Shown here in pieces: positions 43,817 through 54,279 of a stretch of 64,000 nucleotides of DNA. The position numbers and the translations under genes were made by a program. Under the pieces are notes generated by a model, which saw only the letters and a program-made list of their open reading frames with translations, was not told the origin of the DNA and did no database searches. The stretch covers positions 124,001-188,000 of the forward strand of contig CAOLHI010003146.1 of NCBI GenBank assembly GCA_948474755.1, read 5' to 3'. Position 1 is the stretch's first letter; the number at the start of each line of letters is the position of its first letter. Source of the DNA: Ctenosaura bakeri (lineage: Eukaryota > Chordata > Lepidosauria > Squamata > Iguanidae).

Positions 43817-44392
43817 CCACGTTTTACCAGTTTGTCTTCATGAATATGCTGGGGAGACCTTGTTGAAAGCCTTGTTGAGATCGAGGTACACCACATACAC
43901 AGCATTCCCCTCATCCATCAAGCTTGTAATTGAATTTAAAAATAAAAAGAGATGCAATTAGTCTGGCAGTGTTTGTTTTTGAGAAACCCATGCTGGCTCT
44001 TATTAATCATAGCATTCTTTCTAAGTGCTCACAGACTGACTATTTAATGACCTGTTCTAGAATCTTTCCTGATATGAATGTCACTGATGGATCAATAGTT
44101 GCCTGGGTCCTTTTGAAGACTGGGACAGTATTGACTCAACTCTAGTCTGCAAGGTTTCCCCTGTCCTCCAAAATGTTCAAAGATTATAGAGAGAGGCTTT
44201 GTAATTAGACTTGCAAGTTTTTTTTAGTACCCTTGGGTGCTGTTTATCCGATCCTGGAGATCTGTATTCGTTTAAAGTAGGTAGGTGTTCCTGTACCACT
44301 TCTTACCTTTTCTAGGTTACAGTCCCTCACATCATCACTTATTCTATTTTTACCAACCTAAATACTGTTTTCTTTCTCGGAACAAAACTGAG

Positions 44393-44532
44393 GCCATTTC
44401 CACACTAGACTATTATAGTGCTATTATTCCACTTTCAACTTCCTATGGAATCTTTTGAGGCTCTTCCCTAAACTGCAAACCCCAGGATTCCATAGGAATA
44501 ATAGCACTATAACGGTCTAGTGTGGAAATGGC
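44393..44532. mobile_element. Palindromic MITE, copy L (right inner arm shortened)
   Basis: GCCATTTCCACACTAGAC to GTCTAGTGTGGAAATGGC, flanked by CTGAG and CAGAG (4 of 5). The right arm jumps from CCATAGGA to ATAATAGC, losing the GTTGAAAGTGG segment. The empty CR1 site is visible in the young CR1 near 38140 (AAAACTGAGGCAAAG). Confidence 0.88.
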
Positions 44533-44984
44533 CAGAGGCAAAGTAGAGGTTGAGCAGTTTGTCTCTGCCTTGTTGGAAGCTAAGAGGCATCAACACTTGT
44601 GTGAAGTGATTAGTGAGACAGGGAAGTCTAGATAATGCCTGCCCTTTGTTTTCGCCTCTCTGTATCTTTCTTTCGTGTACATAATGAAGCCCTTTGCTTC
44701 CTTCTTACTTGCAGATGTCATTTCCACCTTTTTTCAAGAAGTCACTCTTCTTTCTCTTGTCTGAAAGTAGTATCCAAGAGGCTCCAACCCCAGTAATAGG
44801 TGCTAGCTTACACCCACACAAGAGCCAACTTTTAGCGACCCTGTCATAGGCACCAGCTGTCTGTTGTCAGGCAAGGGAGTGCCAAGATATTCAGCAGGCA
44901 AACAGATACAGCTTAGCAGTCCAATAAAGCTTGCCTGGTCAGGGTGAAATAGAAGCAAAATCCAGTGTCAGGCTGCGCTGGGGT
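44533..44984. other. CR1 remnant end and unassigned sequence
   Basis: The first ~200 bp continue the old CR1. From 44750 to 44984 nothing is recognised. Confidence 0.4.
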
Positions 44985-45223
44985 AGGAAGTGCAGCCATT
45001 GTATTTCCAGGACCTCCGCACACCAGGTAAGTGCGGGTGGGTGGCAGGAAAGCCAGTCATTGATAGCCAGTCATTGTGGGAAAAGCCTGCCAATGATTTA
45101 CTGCACGATTGTGCTGCTTGGGGACAGGAGAAGGGTGGGACCCGGACAACTTCATACAGAATCATTTGTGTCCCATCCTTCTCCCATCCCCATTGCAGGG
45201 TGACAATGTCCTGTGGAAAGGGC
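44985..45223 (+). mobile_element. GC-rich multi-hairpin element, partial
   Basis: It has CACCAGGTAAGTGCGGGTGG, TGCCAATGATTTACTGCACG and the right terminus CTGTGGAAAGGGC, matching the right-hand part of the family at 20285-20481. The left ~200 bp are missing or unrecognisable. Confidence 0.6.
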
Positions 45224-45414
45224 CAAGGTCTTAACTGCCATTCCAAGCAAGCTGCAGTGGAGGGAGAGCTAGGCAGCTTGGACACCCCAATAACTCTAAG
45301 AGATCAACTTCATTTTTGGCCCTTCAGTTCCCTGACCTCTTTCCATTTCAGCTGGTCATTATGACTTAACTAGTATATGGCTTTATACAGCTTCTGGCAG
45401 TAGAATCTTATGGA

Positions 45415-45815
45415 TACAAGACTCTCCTCCAGCACCAGAGTTCAATTGTGTTAATTTTTTTCATTGTTGTGGTTGTACCTCCTCACATAAAAACCAGATT
45501 TACTATGGGAAGGATGATTCTGACTTTGCTATTCAATGCTGTACCTTTATGCTTGAGGATCTTGTCTAGTTCCTTCATGACTGCCTTTCCAAGTCCTGGT
45601 CTTCTTCTCATTTCTTGACTGCAGTTTCTATTTTGGTTAATGACTGAGCCAAAGTATAGGAAATCTTAAACAATTTTGATGGCTTCATTATCTGTTTTAA
45701 AATTATGCAGATCTTCTTTGTACAGTATGTTTGTTTCATCTGTTTTGAGCTGTAATCCTGCTTTTGCATTTAATTTTCTGCTAGTAATATGGTATTATCT
45801 GCATATCTTAAATTA
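45415..45815 (-). mobile_element. RTE (BovB-type) fragment, minus strand
   Basis: ACTCTCCTCCAGCACCAGAG, CTTGTCTAGTTCCTTCATGA and TATTTTGGTTAATGACTGAG are the complement of the RTE C-terminal coding region, paralleling 2930-3330 and 51285-51890. Strongly decayed. Confidence 0.75.
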
Positions 45816-46450
45816 AACCCTAGCTGCGCCATCACCAAAGTTAAACACTTCCCATGTATCACCAGCACAGTCTTTTGCAACTGAAAGCAATTATAGCTAA
45901 CGGCTCCAGGGCTCACTGTTACCTAACCTGATCTGCCTTGTCAGGTCCCATTAACTTTAGCTTCAGCTTTAATCCCCGCCCCTGAAGTACATAATGAAAG
46001 ACATTCAAATGTAGGTATCAAAATGGCATCCGTATTGATTTATTAATGCTAGGGAATGCTGTCCTAATTGAATTGAGATCCAGGAAGTAAGTTAATGTAG
46101 CTAACAGTGATACAGGAATTCAATCTCCCCAGTGCCTAGAATTACAATCTTTTTTTTCTTTTTTCTTTTTTGCTGTCTTTGTTTTCACTTGGATAAATAA
46201 CAAATCAATGTTGATTTCAATAGGCATTCTTTAAAAGGCGGAGACAGAGCTGAGCAAGTGAGTGTGACATTTAGCAAGCAAGGAAAAGTTGAAAGAGATT
46301 ACATAGGAGAGTAAAATTGCCTGGAGTTTTTGGAAGGGGGTTTGCATTATTTGGGGAGTCTTTTTTTTAAAGACTAGTTTGGCTAGTGGCTAGTTTTATG
46401 AGGCCTGCACTGCACCTATAACATAATTATTAGTTAATAGTTAATAATTA
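45816..46450. other. Unassigned sequence
   Basis: No gene or repeat recognised; T/C tract near 46150-46180. Confidence 0.35.
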
Positions 46451-46985
46451 GTTCTGGGCACCACAGTTCAAGAAGGATATTGACAAGCTGAAACGTGTCC
46501 AGAAGAGGGTGACCAAAATGGTGAAGAGTCTGGAAGCCATGCCCTATGAGGAGCGGCTTAGGGAGTTGGATATGTTTAGCCTGACAAAAAAGAAAGTTAA
46601 GAGGAGACATGATAGCCACGTTTAAATATTCGGAGGATGGTCATGTTGAAGGTGGAGCAAGCCTGTTTTCTGCTGCTCCAGAAACTAGGATATGGAGCAA
46701 TGGGGGGACCAAGCTTTTTTTCTGCTTCTCTAGACACTAGGACATGGAGCAATGGATTCAAACTACAGGAAAAGAGATTTCATTTAAATTTCAGGAGGAA
46801 CTTCCAGACAGTCAGAGCCATTCAACAGTGGAATATGCTGCCTCAAAGTGTTTTGAAGTCACCTTTTTTGAAGGTTTTTTAAGCAGAGGCTGCATGGCCA
46901 TTTGCTGGGGGTGCTTTGAGTGTTTGTTCCTGCATGGCAGGGAGTTGATGGCCGTTGTGGTCTCTTCCAAGTCTGTTTCTATGAT
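46451..46985 (+). mobile_element. CR1 LINE 3' part, with internal duplication
   Basis: Starts AGTTCTGGGCACCACAGTTC and runs through ORF2 C-terminus ([40 protein letters not shown]) to CTTCCAAGTCTGTTTCTATG. The segment encoding the GLFSAALETRTWSNG equivalent is present twice in tandem (about 46656-46704 and 46709-46757), with different divergence from consensus. Confidence 0.85.
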
Positions 46986-47651
46986 CCCATGAAAATGAGG
47001 GTAAAGCTGACTCTGCCATTAGACAGAGCGAGGAAACTGCCTCAGGTGACATATGCCAGAAGGCAGCAGCAGCATTTCTAATTGTACCTCCCAAGCTCCC
47101 CAAATTTTCCCCTAAGTTGGAGGCTTCATAAAATCATAGAGATGCTCAGAGCTATTCCTACATGCAACCAGCCCAGAAAAGCATAAACACAGAAAGCTGT
47201 GTAATACTGCACCAGGACACTGGTCCAGAACAGGTTAGTATACCCTTATGACTGACAGAATTGCGAACCTTTTCACTGGAATTTTGACTCAGTTATAAAA
47301 CTCTTTGGTTGCAGTGCTACATTTCGAAGTGTCAGGTGTTCATCATGACAGTCTTCCAAACTGTGTTACAAAAAGCACCATATGGGGGAAGAAATTTCGG
47401 CCAGATGTTATGGCTATGGTGTGTGACTCGACTGCATCTTTAAGCTTGCTTTCATCCTGAGGCCCTTTGAATAGGAAGCACTACAGATGCAATGGTGCCC
47501 TGCGTGTTATGTCTCCGTCCTCTGTTTTCGGGAAAGCATGAGGAAGAACAGGGTCCATGACATAACACCAGTTTTTGAAGGAGACTCCAGTTTTTATTTC
47601 CGGCCAGTTCCATTCAGATTAAAAATGCACGTCTGAAATTGCAGGAAGCCA
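46986..47651. other. Unassigned; small dispersed repeat near 46994-47070
   Basis: 46994-47070 (GCTGACTCTGCCATTAGACA, GAAACTGCCTCAGGTGACAT) resembles 2126-2185. The remainder is unassigned. Confidence 0.4.
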
Positions 47652-47830
47652 TACATTTCCGCATGACACTCTTATAGCGCGATGATTCCACTTTCAACCT
47701 CCTATGGAATCTTGGGGCTTGCAGTTCTGGGAGGGGCCGGCCAGCCCCTCCCTAAACTGCAAACCCCAGGATTCCATAGGAGGTTGAAAGTGGAATCATT
47801 GCGCTATAAGAGTGTCGTGTGGAAATGGTT
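47652..47830. mobile_element. Palindromic MITE, copy M
   Basis: CATTTCCGCATGACACTC to GAGTGTCGTGTGGAAATGG. Both arms have CAACCTCC and ACTCTTATAG with GACAC at the tips, the same combination as in copy E and the chimera at 26883-27205; this defines a subfamily. Confidence 0.92.
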
Positions 47831-48159
47831 GAAATGGCCTTGTTCTCAATCAGACAATTGATCTATTCTGATATTGTCTACTGGCAGCATTTCTCAAAGA
47901 TCTCTATCAGAAGTCTTGCAGACTACCTGTAAGCCATGCACTATTCCAGAACCAACCTCTGGTCTATCATCCATTTAAAGTGGCAGTTTAAAGTTAAAGA
48001 ATATCAAAAATGATCTTTTGCAGCAATGATCAGATAGAGATAAGTTTCTCAAACATATTGATGCTGTTTGCTTTTGCTCTTGATTCTCACCTCCTTTTTT
48101 AAAAAAACGGTGTCCCTATTGAAATAGAACATACGTATACGGACATGAAATAGATATAC

Positions 48160-48262
48160 AGTATGTGTGTGTGTGTGTGTGTGTATGTTTCTATGTGTGT
48201 ATATATTTCTTTGCTATGGAGATGAATAAAGCATACATATATACGTGTGTGTGTGTATATCT
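48160..48262 (+). repeat. (GT)n/(AT)n microsatellite cluster
   Basis: GT runs at 48165-48185 and 48246-48256 with intervening TATATA and GTATG units. Confidence 0.85.
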
Positions 48263-48340
48263 CACTATTAGTTTACATTAATACTTTTATTTAAACTCTG
48301 TGTTTCTGAGCTGACTATTTTTAGTTTACTCAAACGTGTA

Positions 48341-48537
48341 GGCCATTTCCACCCAACAATGTTATAGTGCTATTATTCCACTTTTAACATCTTGTGGAAT
48401 TCTGGGGTTTATAGTTTACTGAGGCCAAAGAACTCTCTGGCTGAGAATTCTAAATGCCTCACCCTAAACTGCAAACCCCAGGATTCCATGGGATGTTGAA
48501 AGTGGAATAGAGCCCTATGGCAGTGTAGCATGGAAAT
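48341..48537. mobile_element. Palindromic MITE, copy N (extended centre)
   Basis: GGCCATTTCCACCCAACAAT to GTAGCATGGAAAT with the longer centre (CTGAGGCCAAAGAACTCTCT, GGCTGAGAATTCTAAATG). Arms have drifted more than in other copies. Confidence 0.85.
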
Positions 48538-49089
48538 TTATTTATTTATTTATTAAGAATATTTTTCAAAAATATTGCATATCATTTGCACAGATCATGG
48601 AATAATTTATAGCACTACCATAAAACAGTTCAGTATAAATAAAACAGCAGTTTGGGAGTGAGTTGTGATGTCTGCAAAGGCGTGAAGAAATGTTATGAAC
48701 TTTTACAGTTAAAATAGAGAGAAAGAAAGAAGAAGGAAGAAAGGAAGGAAGGACGGAAGGAAGAAATTTGTATGGCATCTTTCCAATAAAAATATAATAA
48801 TACGAGAGTGTGCATTTTCTTGTTTCTCCCTTCCATCCGAATCTGAAGACCGTTGAAAAGCAACCTTAACTATTTTACTCACTTTGGGATTTTAGATATT
48901 GAACTCAGTCTTGGAAGTCTACGGCAACAAAATATATTTTTAGGGGGTTTATGGTAAAGAAAGAGTTAAGAACCGCTGTGTTACAACATGAAAAAAATAT
49001 AAACATAAAAAACATGTAAAATGCTTTCAGTAAAGCACCTAAAATTCACCAGTGTGAGTTTGTAGTACCTGGTGGACCACATAGGGGAG
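48538..49089. other. Simple repeats and unassigned sequence
   Basis: (ATTT)n at 48537-48555 and a (GGAA)n-type tract at 48718-48765; otherwise unassigned. Confidence 0.5.
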
Positions 49090-49240
49090 ACCTCCTAATA
49101 CCAGTTGTTGGGGAACACGGATGCTATTGAACTTGTGCTTGGCTTGTGGGTTTCTCATAGGCAATCAGTTAACCACTGCATGACCATGGATTCAGTGGGC
49201 CTTTAGTCTGATCCGTATGGCTCTTCTTAACAAGAGAACT
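49090..49240 (+). mobile_element. CR1-L3-like LINE 3' end
   Basis: AATACCAGTTGTTGGGGAAC, CTTGGCTTGTGGGTTTCTCA and GGGCCTTTAGTCTGATCC match the 3' UTR of the LINE at 5106-5391. Confidence 0.65.
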
Positions 49241-50097
49241 TCAATTATAGTCTGTACACTCTTTGCAAGGACTATAAAGTGAGATGCTCATACATGTTTA
49301 CCAGATAAATAGTAAGCTCTTAAAATTCTCTGAAAACTACACCTGCCTTTATACCATCACAAAGGATTTCTCTCCAAATACATATCATTTTGCAGACTGA
49401 AGACATTGGCACTTTTTTTCCTTATCTGGATATGTGAGCAGAGATTGCCCCCTTTTCTCCCAGCCTTCCTTTCCATGCTCCTATAAATGAGAAGTACATT
49501 TTACGGCTGGAATCAGTAGAGGCCATTCAGCCTTGCCTGACTCAATATGGCCAACTAGCTGAGAAGGCTGAGTTAATTAAATCAACAGCTATCAGTGCAG
49601 GTTACCCACAAAAGTGAACCTTGGTGCCCCTAAAACCACTGCCCAGAGAAGGGCGAGGAAGAGGGAATACAAAGAGGAAAGTAACCACAGTTGAAGTAAA
49701 ATGGAAAAAGAAATCATCGGCTCTATATCACTTTGTCTGGCCACAGGTATCAGAATATTAATTGCTCTTTGACTTGATTTTGTTGTGGGATTAAGGGCAC
49801 CCTGTGGCTTGCATACATACTTGAGATGCTTTGAGAATGGAAGCAAAATCCATCCACAGTGCAGCTTTTTGTCACCTGATGTAGTCTGTACCCTGGTAAA
49901 TATTAAATATTAATGGTTTTTACTCATGCCTTTAGCCTTATCTTCTGTGCTATTATCATCTGGGTTGAAAGAACCAAATGGGGCTTGGAAAAGGATTCAA
50001 ATCTGGGGTGTGAGTGGGATCAAATTGGTATTTGCCTCTTTAATGACTTCTGCCATCTTGACTATACTGCAATGTGGTATGGCCAAACATGTCTCGT
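49241..50097. other. Unassigned sequence
   Basis: No gene or repeat is recognised. Confidence 0.35.
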
Positions 50098-50232
50098 GCC
50101 ATTTCTGCACTAGACTGTTATAGCACTATTATTCCACTTGCAACATCCTATGGAATCCTGGGGTTTGCAGTTTCGGGAGGGGCCGGCTGGATTCCATAGG
50201 ATGTTGCAAGTGGAATAATAGCGCTATAGCGC
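50098..50232. mobile_element. Palindromic MITE, copy O (right tip lost)
   Basis: GCCATTTCTGCACTAGACTG at the left; the right arm stops at GGAATAATAGCGCTATAGCGC, shortened here to ATAGCGCTATAGCGC, without the terminal complement. Both arms share CTTGCAAC where most copies have CTTTCAAC. Confidence 0.88.
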
Positions 50233-50301
50233 TTGGTTTTCATCTGTGAAATGTTGGAGGGTGTGCAAATAGTTACAGAGTATTCATGGTCTATATTTTA
50301 T

Positions 50302-50395
50302 GGCCATTTCCACACTAGATTGCTATAGTGCTGTTATTCCACTTTCAACATCCTATGGAATCCTAGGGTTTGCAGTTTAGGAAGGCGCCTCAAGG
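50302..50395. mobile_element. Palindromic MITE, copy P (left arm only)
   Basis: GGCCATTTCCACACTAGATT to GGTTTGCAGTTTAGGAAG, then unrelated sequence. It lies ~70 bp from copy O in the same relative orientation. Confidence 0.85.
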
Positions 50396-50646
50396 TTAAA
50401 TTGGTTCTGTTTAGTCTTTTTATTTGTATCCTTTTCCTTTTAGCCTGACATGTAGATAGTTGTTTTTTTAACACCGATGAACCACACCAAATTTAAAATA
50501 AAATATTTTTAAAAACCTCCAAAATTACTGCCTTCTTTGCTGGGTAAAGCTTTTCCTGTCCTGTTTGGCTATCATTTGGGCAGTGTAGGAAACAAAGCAT
50601 CCATGGAGGGCCAGGAATATGAACATGGTCTCTTTAAGAAACAATG
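50396..50646. other. Unassigned sequence
   Basis: No gene or repeat recognised. Confidence 0.3.
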
Positions 50647-51069
50647 GCCCTTTTCTCATGGCATTTCTGATGCAAAAGGGCCCCTTGAGCATCGTGCACA
50701 TGTGAGGAGTGGTCCACACGACACACTCTTTGCACCTTGCGCATCGCTCAAAGGCCTGACGCGGACTGCACACTCATTTTTTCATTTTCAGCTTGGAGCT
50801 GAAAATGCTGCATGGTTGTGCATCGCTCCGGGGCCCCGTGTGCACTTACCTGGCGTGCGGAGCCTTGGGAGCCGGGCTGGTCATGCTACCTGTCCAGTGC
50901 AGGCTGGGAAGGTCCCAGGCTGCACTGTGAAAGGAAGAGGTGGGGCTCTTGCGCGAGCAGGAAGCTCGTCCAGAGCCGAAGAAGAAGGGAAGCAAGAGCC
51001 TTCCTCCAGAATCTGCTCGTGTGAGCCACGCACCCCAGCACCACAAAAAGGTAAGGTGCGAAAAGGGTC
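50647..51069 (-). mobile_element. GC-rich multi-hairpin DNA element, copy 3 (inverted)
   Basis: Relative to 33474-33889 the element is inverted. Left GCCCTTTTCTCATGGC, right GGTGCGAAAAGGGTC. Inner blocks: CATTTTCAGCTTGGAGCTGAAAATGC hairpin near 50780-50807 (core TCAGCTTGGAGCTGA) and GGGAAGGTCCCAGGCTGCAC. The outer flanks CAATG and TGAGT do not match; the neighbouring RTE starts exactly at the right edge, so one end may have been altered by a later deletion. Confidence 0.8.
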
Positions 51070-51479
51070 TGAGTCTATCCATCTGCAGTGAGGTCTTCCT
51101 CTTTTCCTACTGCTTTCTACCTTGTCAAGCATTATTATTGTCTTTTCTAGTAATTCATGTCTTCTCATGATATGGCCAAAGTATGACAGCCTCAGTTTAG
51201 TTATCTTTGCTCCTAGGGAGAATTCAGGCTTCATTTGCTCTAGGACCCATTTCTTTGTCCTTTTGGCACTTCAGGATATCCACAGAACTCTCCTCCAGCA
51301 CCCTATTTCGAATTGGTAATATTCTTCCTATCAGCTTCCTTCACTGTCCAGTTTTCACAAACATACATAGAAATTGAAAATACAATGGCTTGGACAATCC
51401 TGACTTTGATATCCAATGATATATTTTTACATTTCTGGATCTTGCTTAGTTTCTTCATAGCTGCCTTTCTAAGTCCTGA

Positions 51480-51656
51480 GCCATTTCCGCACGAGACTGT
51501 TATAGCGCTTTGATTCCACTTTCAACATCCTATGGAATCCTGGGGTTTGCAGTTTAGGGAGAGGCTGGCCGGCTCCTCCGAAACTGCAAACCCCAGGATT
51601 CCATAGGACGTTGAAAGTGAAATCAAAGTACTATAACAGTCTCGTGCGGAAATGGG
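51480..51656. mobile_element. Palindromic MITE, copy Q
   Basis: GCCATTTCCGCACGAGACTG to CAGTCTCGTGCGGAAATGG. The rare tip variant CACGAGAC (usually CACTAGAC) occurs in both arms. Flanks CCTGA (51475-51479) and CCTAA (51657-51661) match at 4 of 5. It interrupts the RTE. Confidence 0.92.
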
Positions 51657-51899
51657 CCTAACTTTCTTCCAGTTTCTTGATTGCAGTCCTCATTTTGATT
51701 AATGAGTAAACCAAAATATAGGAAATATTTCACTGTCTCACTGTCTTGATTGTATACTTTAAAGTTATATAGATCATCTTTGGTCATTATTTTTGCTTTC
51801 TTAATGTTCAGTTATAAACCTACCTTTGCACTTACTTTCTTGGCTTTCTTCCATAGTCATTCCAAGTTTTTGCTATTATCTGCTAGTAGCATGATGTCC

Positions 51900-52003
51900 C
51901 AGGGAAACCACCTCTGAACAAATCTTGCCAAAAAACTCCACGTGATACAGTTGCCTTAGGGTTGCCATAAATTGGAAACTATTTGAAGGCCTAAAACAAC
52001 AAA
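51900..52003 (+). mobile_element. tRNA-derived SINE, 3' part
   Basis: AACCACCTCTGAACAAATCT, TGCCTTAGGGTTGCCATAAA and GAAACTATTTGAAGGC with CAACAA. The head is missing; it lies inside the RTE. Confidence 0.78.
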
Positions 52004-52009
52004 GTACAA

Positions 52010-52235
52010 TCTTATCTACATATCTTAAATTGTGGATTCCTCTAGTTTTCACACCTTCTTCCTCAGAGTCTAATCCAGCTTTGTGTAGGATATGTGCAGC
52101 ATACAAGTTAAACAGATAAGATGATAAACTGCACCCTTGACTGTTGCTTGTTACTATTATTGTCTTCTGTTTCTCTATATTGATTGTTACAGTATTAGCC
52201 TTTGTCCCTGTAGGCAAGTCATTGAACAATTGCAC
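52010..52235 (-). pseudogene. RTE/BovB RT fragment
   Basis: Minus-strand frame: SNSQGCSLSSYLFNLYAAHI then KAGLDSEEEGVKTRGIHNLR and YVDK. This is the RT region QGC..SP.LFNLYAE through the catalytic motif, where YADD has become YVDK, so the site is dead. The frame runs on to 51876 through nested SINE sequence. Confidence 0.83.
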
Positions 52236-52440
52236 TCAGAGTTCTGACCCTATTTGTGTCACTTCTTTTTCTTCTCAACTGTCCTTAAATGCTTGAAGAA
52301 TTTCATCTGCTATCCAGTGGGCCTTTTGGCTAGAATGTTGTCGTTTTGCATTCTTCTTTACCAATATCCCTGGCTTCAGTCCAGTTTTCTTCTGGCTCCT
52401 GGTCATATTTGAACTCATTTAAGTAACTAGGTAATTCCTG

Positions 52441-52742
52441 ACTAACCCCTTATCAATCTTGATTTGCAATCTGGAGTCCTTGCCAAAGTATTTAGCTTAC
52501 AGGGAACCAGCTTGTTTGTTCATACCTGTGTGACAGGCATAGGAAACTGGAGACAAAGTACTGTGAAAATATCAGCAAAGGAGTCATGTCTTTGAATACA
52601 TCAGTATATCCCTGTTGGAGCAAAGTGTCCATCCGGATGCAGCAAATGCGTAGAATGGTTGTGGGATTTGATTTCTGGGAATTGCTGCATCAACTGGAAC
52701 ATTTTATTCCCACTTTTGATTGAATATCTTTTAATTCCAAGA
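52441..52742. other. Unassigned sequence
   Basis: Includes TTCATACCTGTGTGACAGGC followed by ATAGGAAACT near 52518-52548, which recurs at 54146-54178; the rest is unassigned. Confidence 0.4.
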
Positions 52743-52747
52743 CATAG

Positions 52748-53176
52748 GCCCTTTTGGCACGCAGTTTCTGTAGCGCGAGGGCCCCTTGAGCGTCGCGTAA
52801 ATGGGAGCGTCGGCCCGTACGACGCACTCCCATTCATGCAACGCTCATGAGCCTAAAGCGGGATGCGCGCGCATTTTCTTATTTTCGACTCTAAGCTGAA
52901 AATACTGCACAGTTGCGCAATGCTCCTGGGGCCCTCGCGCACTTACCTGCATGTGGTGCGTTGAACGAGCCGGGCCAGTCGCGCTTCCTCCCCCAGCGCA
53001 GCCTACAGCTCCCAGACTGTGCTGCGGAAGGAAGGGGAGGGGCGCTAGCGCAACGGTCGCGCTACCAGGAAGTGACTTGTGGGACGAAAGAGCGGGGAAG
53101 CAGCAGAGTTCCAGATGAGGCTTTTCACACGAGATGCCCTCCCCAGTCGTGCAAATGGGTAACGTGTGAAAAGCCT
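52748..53176 (-). mobile_element. GC-rich multi-hairpin DNA element, copy 4 (inverted)
   Basis: Flanked by an exact 5-bp duplication CATAG (52743-52747, 53177-53181). The left GCCCTTTTGGCACG and right CGTGTGAAAAGCCT are the termini. Inner hairpins include GGGAGCGTCG-GCC-CGTACGACGCACTCCC at about 52803-52832 (arms GGGAGCGTCG and CGACGCACTCCC) and TCGACTCTAAGCTGA near 52886. This is the GC- and CpG-richest copy (GCGCTAGCGC, GCGCGCGC), which may mean that it is relatively recent or unmethylated. Confidence 0.85.
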
Positions 53177-53226
53177 CATAGTGGAATAAAAAAGTATTCT
53201 TCTCCTTTTATTTTTTTTTTAAGTTA

Positions 53227-53271
53227 TAGTGTTCTAGAACAGTGAAATTTCACTTTTGCACTAGAACACTA
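53227..53271. repeat. Nested hairpin: 11-bp stem enclosing a 14-bp palindrome
   Basis: TAGTGTTCTAG (53227-53237) pairs exactly with CTAGAACACTA (53261-53271). The loop contains a perfect palindrome AGTGAAATTTCACT (53241-53254). T-runs lie on both sides. I cannot assign it to a family. Confidence 0.7.
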
Positions 53272-54170
53272 GAACTCTATTTTTTTTCTAAAAAATTCAG
53301 AGAGGAGAAAACTTGCCCTTTGAACCATATGACCACCTCAATAAACTATGTTCTTCATGAGTGTTCTTTTCTTCAGGTAGCTTCTAAAGCTAGGCGTACT
53401 TAATCGTCATACCTGTCATATCATCAGTTGGTGCTATTGGCTTACGTGCAAAGCACCTCAGTGCTTAGAAGCAGTGGCTAGAGGTCCACATAGACTGAAT
53501 CAGAATGGCAGATACCTGTCCACATGCCAACAAAGATCAGAAGAACTGGTCTTTACTCCATGAGAAGGAGAAGTAGCATTCTTCACAGTGGCAGTCGGTG
53601 TGTTAAATTTCTCCTTGGACATAAGACCTGTTGTTTTTAGTTGTGAGGGTGCTTTAACCACTGAATAAACTGTAATCAGTTGTCTAAGCATCTTCCAGTT
53701 AGTGTGTCCTCCTGACTTGGCATTTTCCCCCACACCATCTGTTGCTGATGCAGTGCTGTGTGCTATAAGACAAATACTGTATGCTCCCTAGCCACTATTC
53801 AGTATATAGAAGCTGAATGGACTTCAGGCTGGTAATGACACCTTCACTGCATTTGAGGGCAGCAGGTAAGCTTGGGGAGCACAGGGAAGGCTGGTGACTC
53901 AAAGCCCTGGTGTCCATCCCCTTAAATTCACTCTCTGTCCTTCTACATTCTTTGCTAGAGGCAGGTGCCTCCCTCTGCCTAACAGCAGGGAGTCTGTCCC
54001 TGTAGGCACTGTGAGGATCAGGGAACAGGCCCCAGATATAGTTTGGTTGTTGAGGCCAGAAAATCCTAAAGGATGCTGTCTCACTGATTGGGACAAGAGA
54101 GTAAGCTCCGCCAGGATTTGCTTATGCTCCTCGAGAGAAAGCATGGTTCATACCTGTGTGACAGGCATAG
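53272..54170. other. Unassigned sequence
   Basis: No gene or repeat recognised with confidence. Confidence 0.35.
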
Positions 54171-54175
54171 GAAAC

Positions 54176-54270
54176 TATGGCCCTGGAGACCAGGTTTGGT
54201 TCCCAGCTTGGCCATGGAAACCCAGTGGGTGACCTTGGGTGCCTCACACACACACACAGCACTAGAAAAA
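54176..54270 (+). mobile_element. tRNA-derived SINE fragment, plus strand
   Basis: GGAGACCAGGTTTGGTTCCC, CTTGGCCATGGAAACCCAGT and GGGTGACCTTGGGTGCCTCA with a (CA)n run; the B-box region through the early body. Confidence 0.75.
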
Positions 54271-54279
54271 CACATGATG

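Larger units (their letters stand above)
42095..44750 (-). mobile_element. Old CR1 LINE, minus strand, with nested insertions
   Basis: 3' end and ORF2 terminus at 42095-42410 (AGAATCTTATATCTGGAAGG, AGTCCAACTCCC). RT-domain remnants occur near 42890-43060, 43220-43396 (CAGCTACAAATCCAGCTAAT) and 43817-44390 (GAGATCGAGGTACACCACAT, TCCTCCAAAATGTTCAAAGA, CTCGGAACAAAACTGAG). They resume after copy L with AGGCAAAGTAGAGGTTGAGC and fade near 44750. A SINE with a nested palindromic element splits it at 43397-43816. Strongly diverged; treating 42095-44750 as one insertion is inference from collinearity. Confidence 0.72.
51070..52440 (-). mobile_element. RTE (BovB-type) LINE, minus strand, with nested insertions
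   Basis: The 3'-proximal side (left) reads GAGTCTATCCATCTGCAGTG and TTCTCATGATATGGCCAAAG, the complement of coding sequence for the YFGHIMRR segment (LRLSYFGHIMRRHELLEKTI on the minus strand near 51210-51130). It extends to the RT region near 52235-52010. Palindromic copy Q (51480-51656) and a SINE piece (51900-52003) are inserted. Confidence 0.82.
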
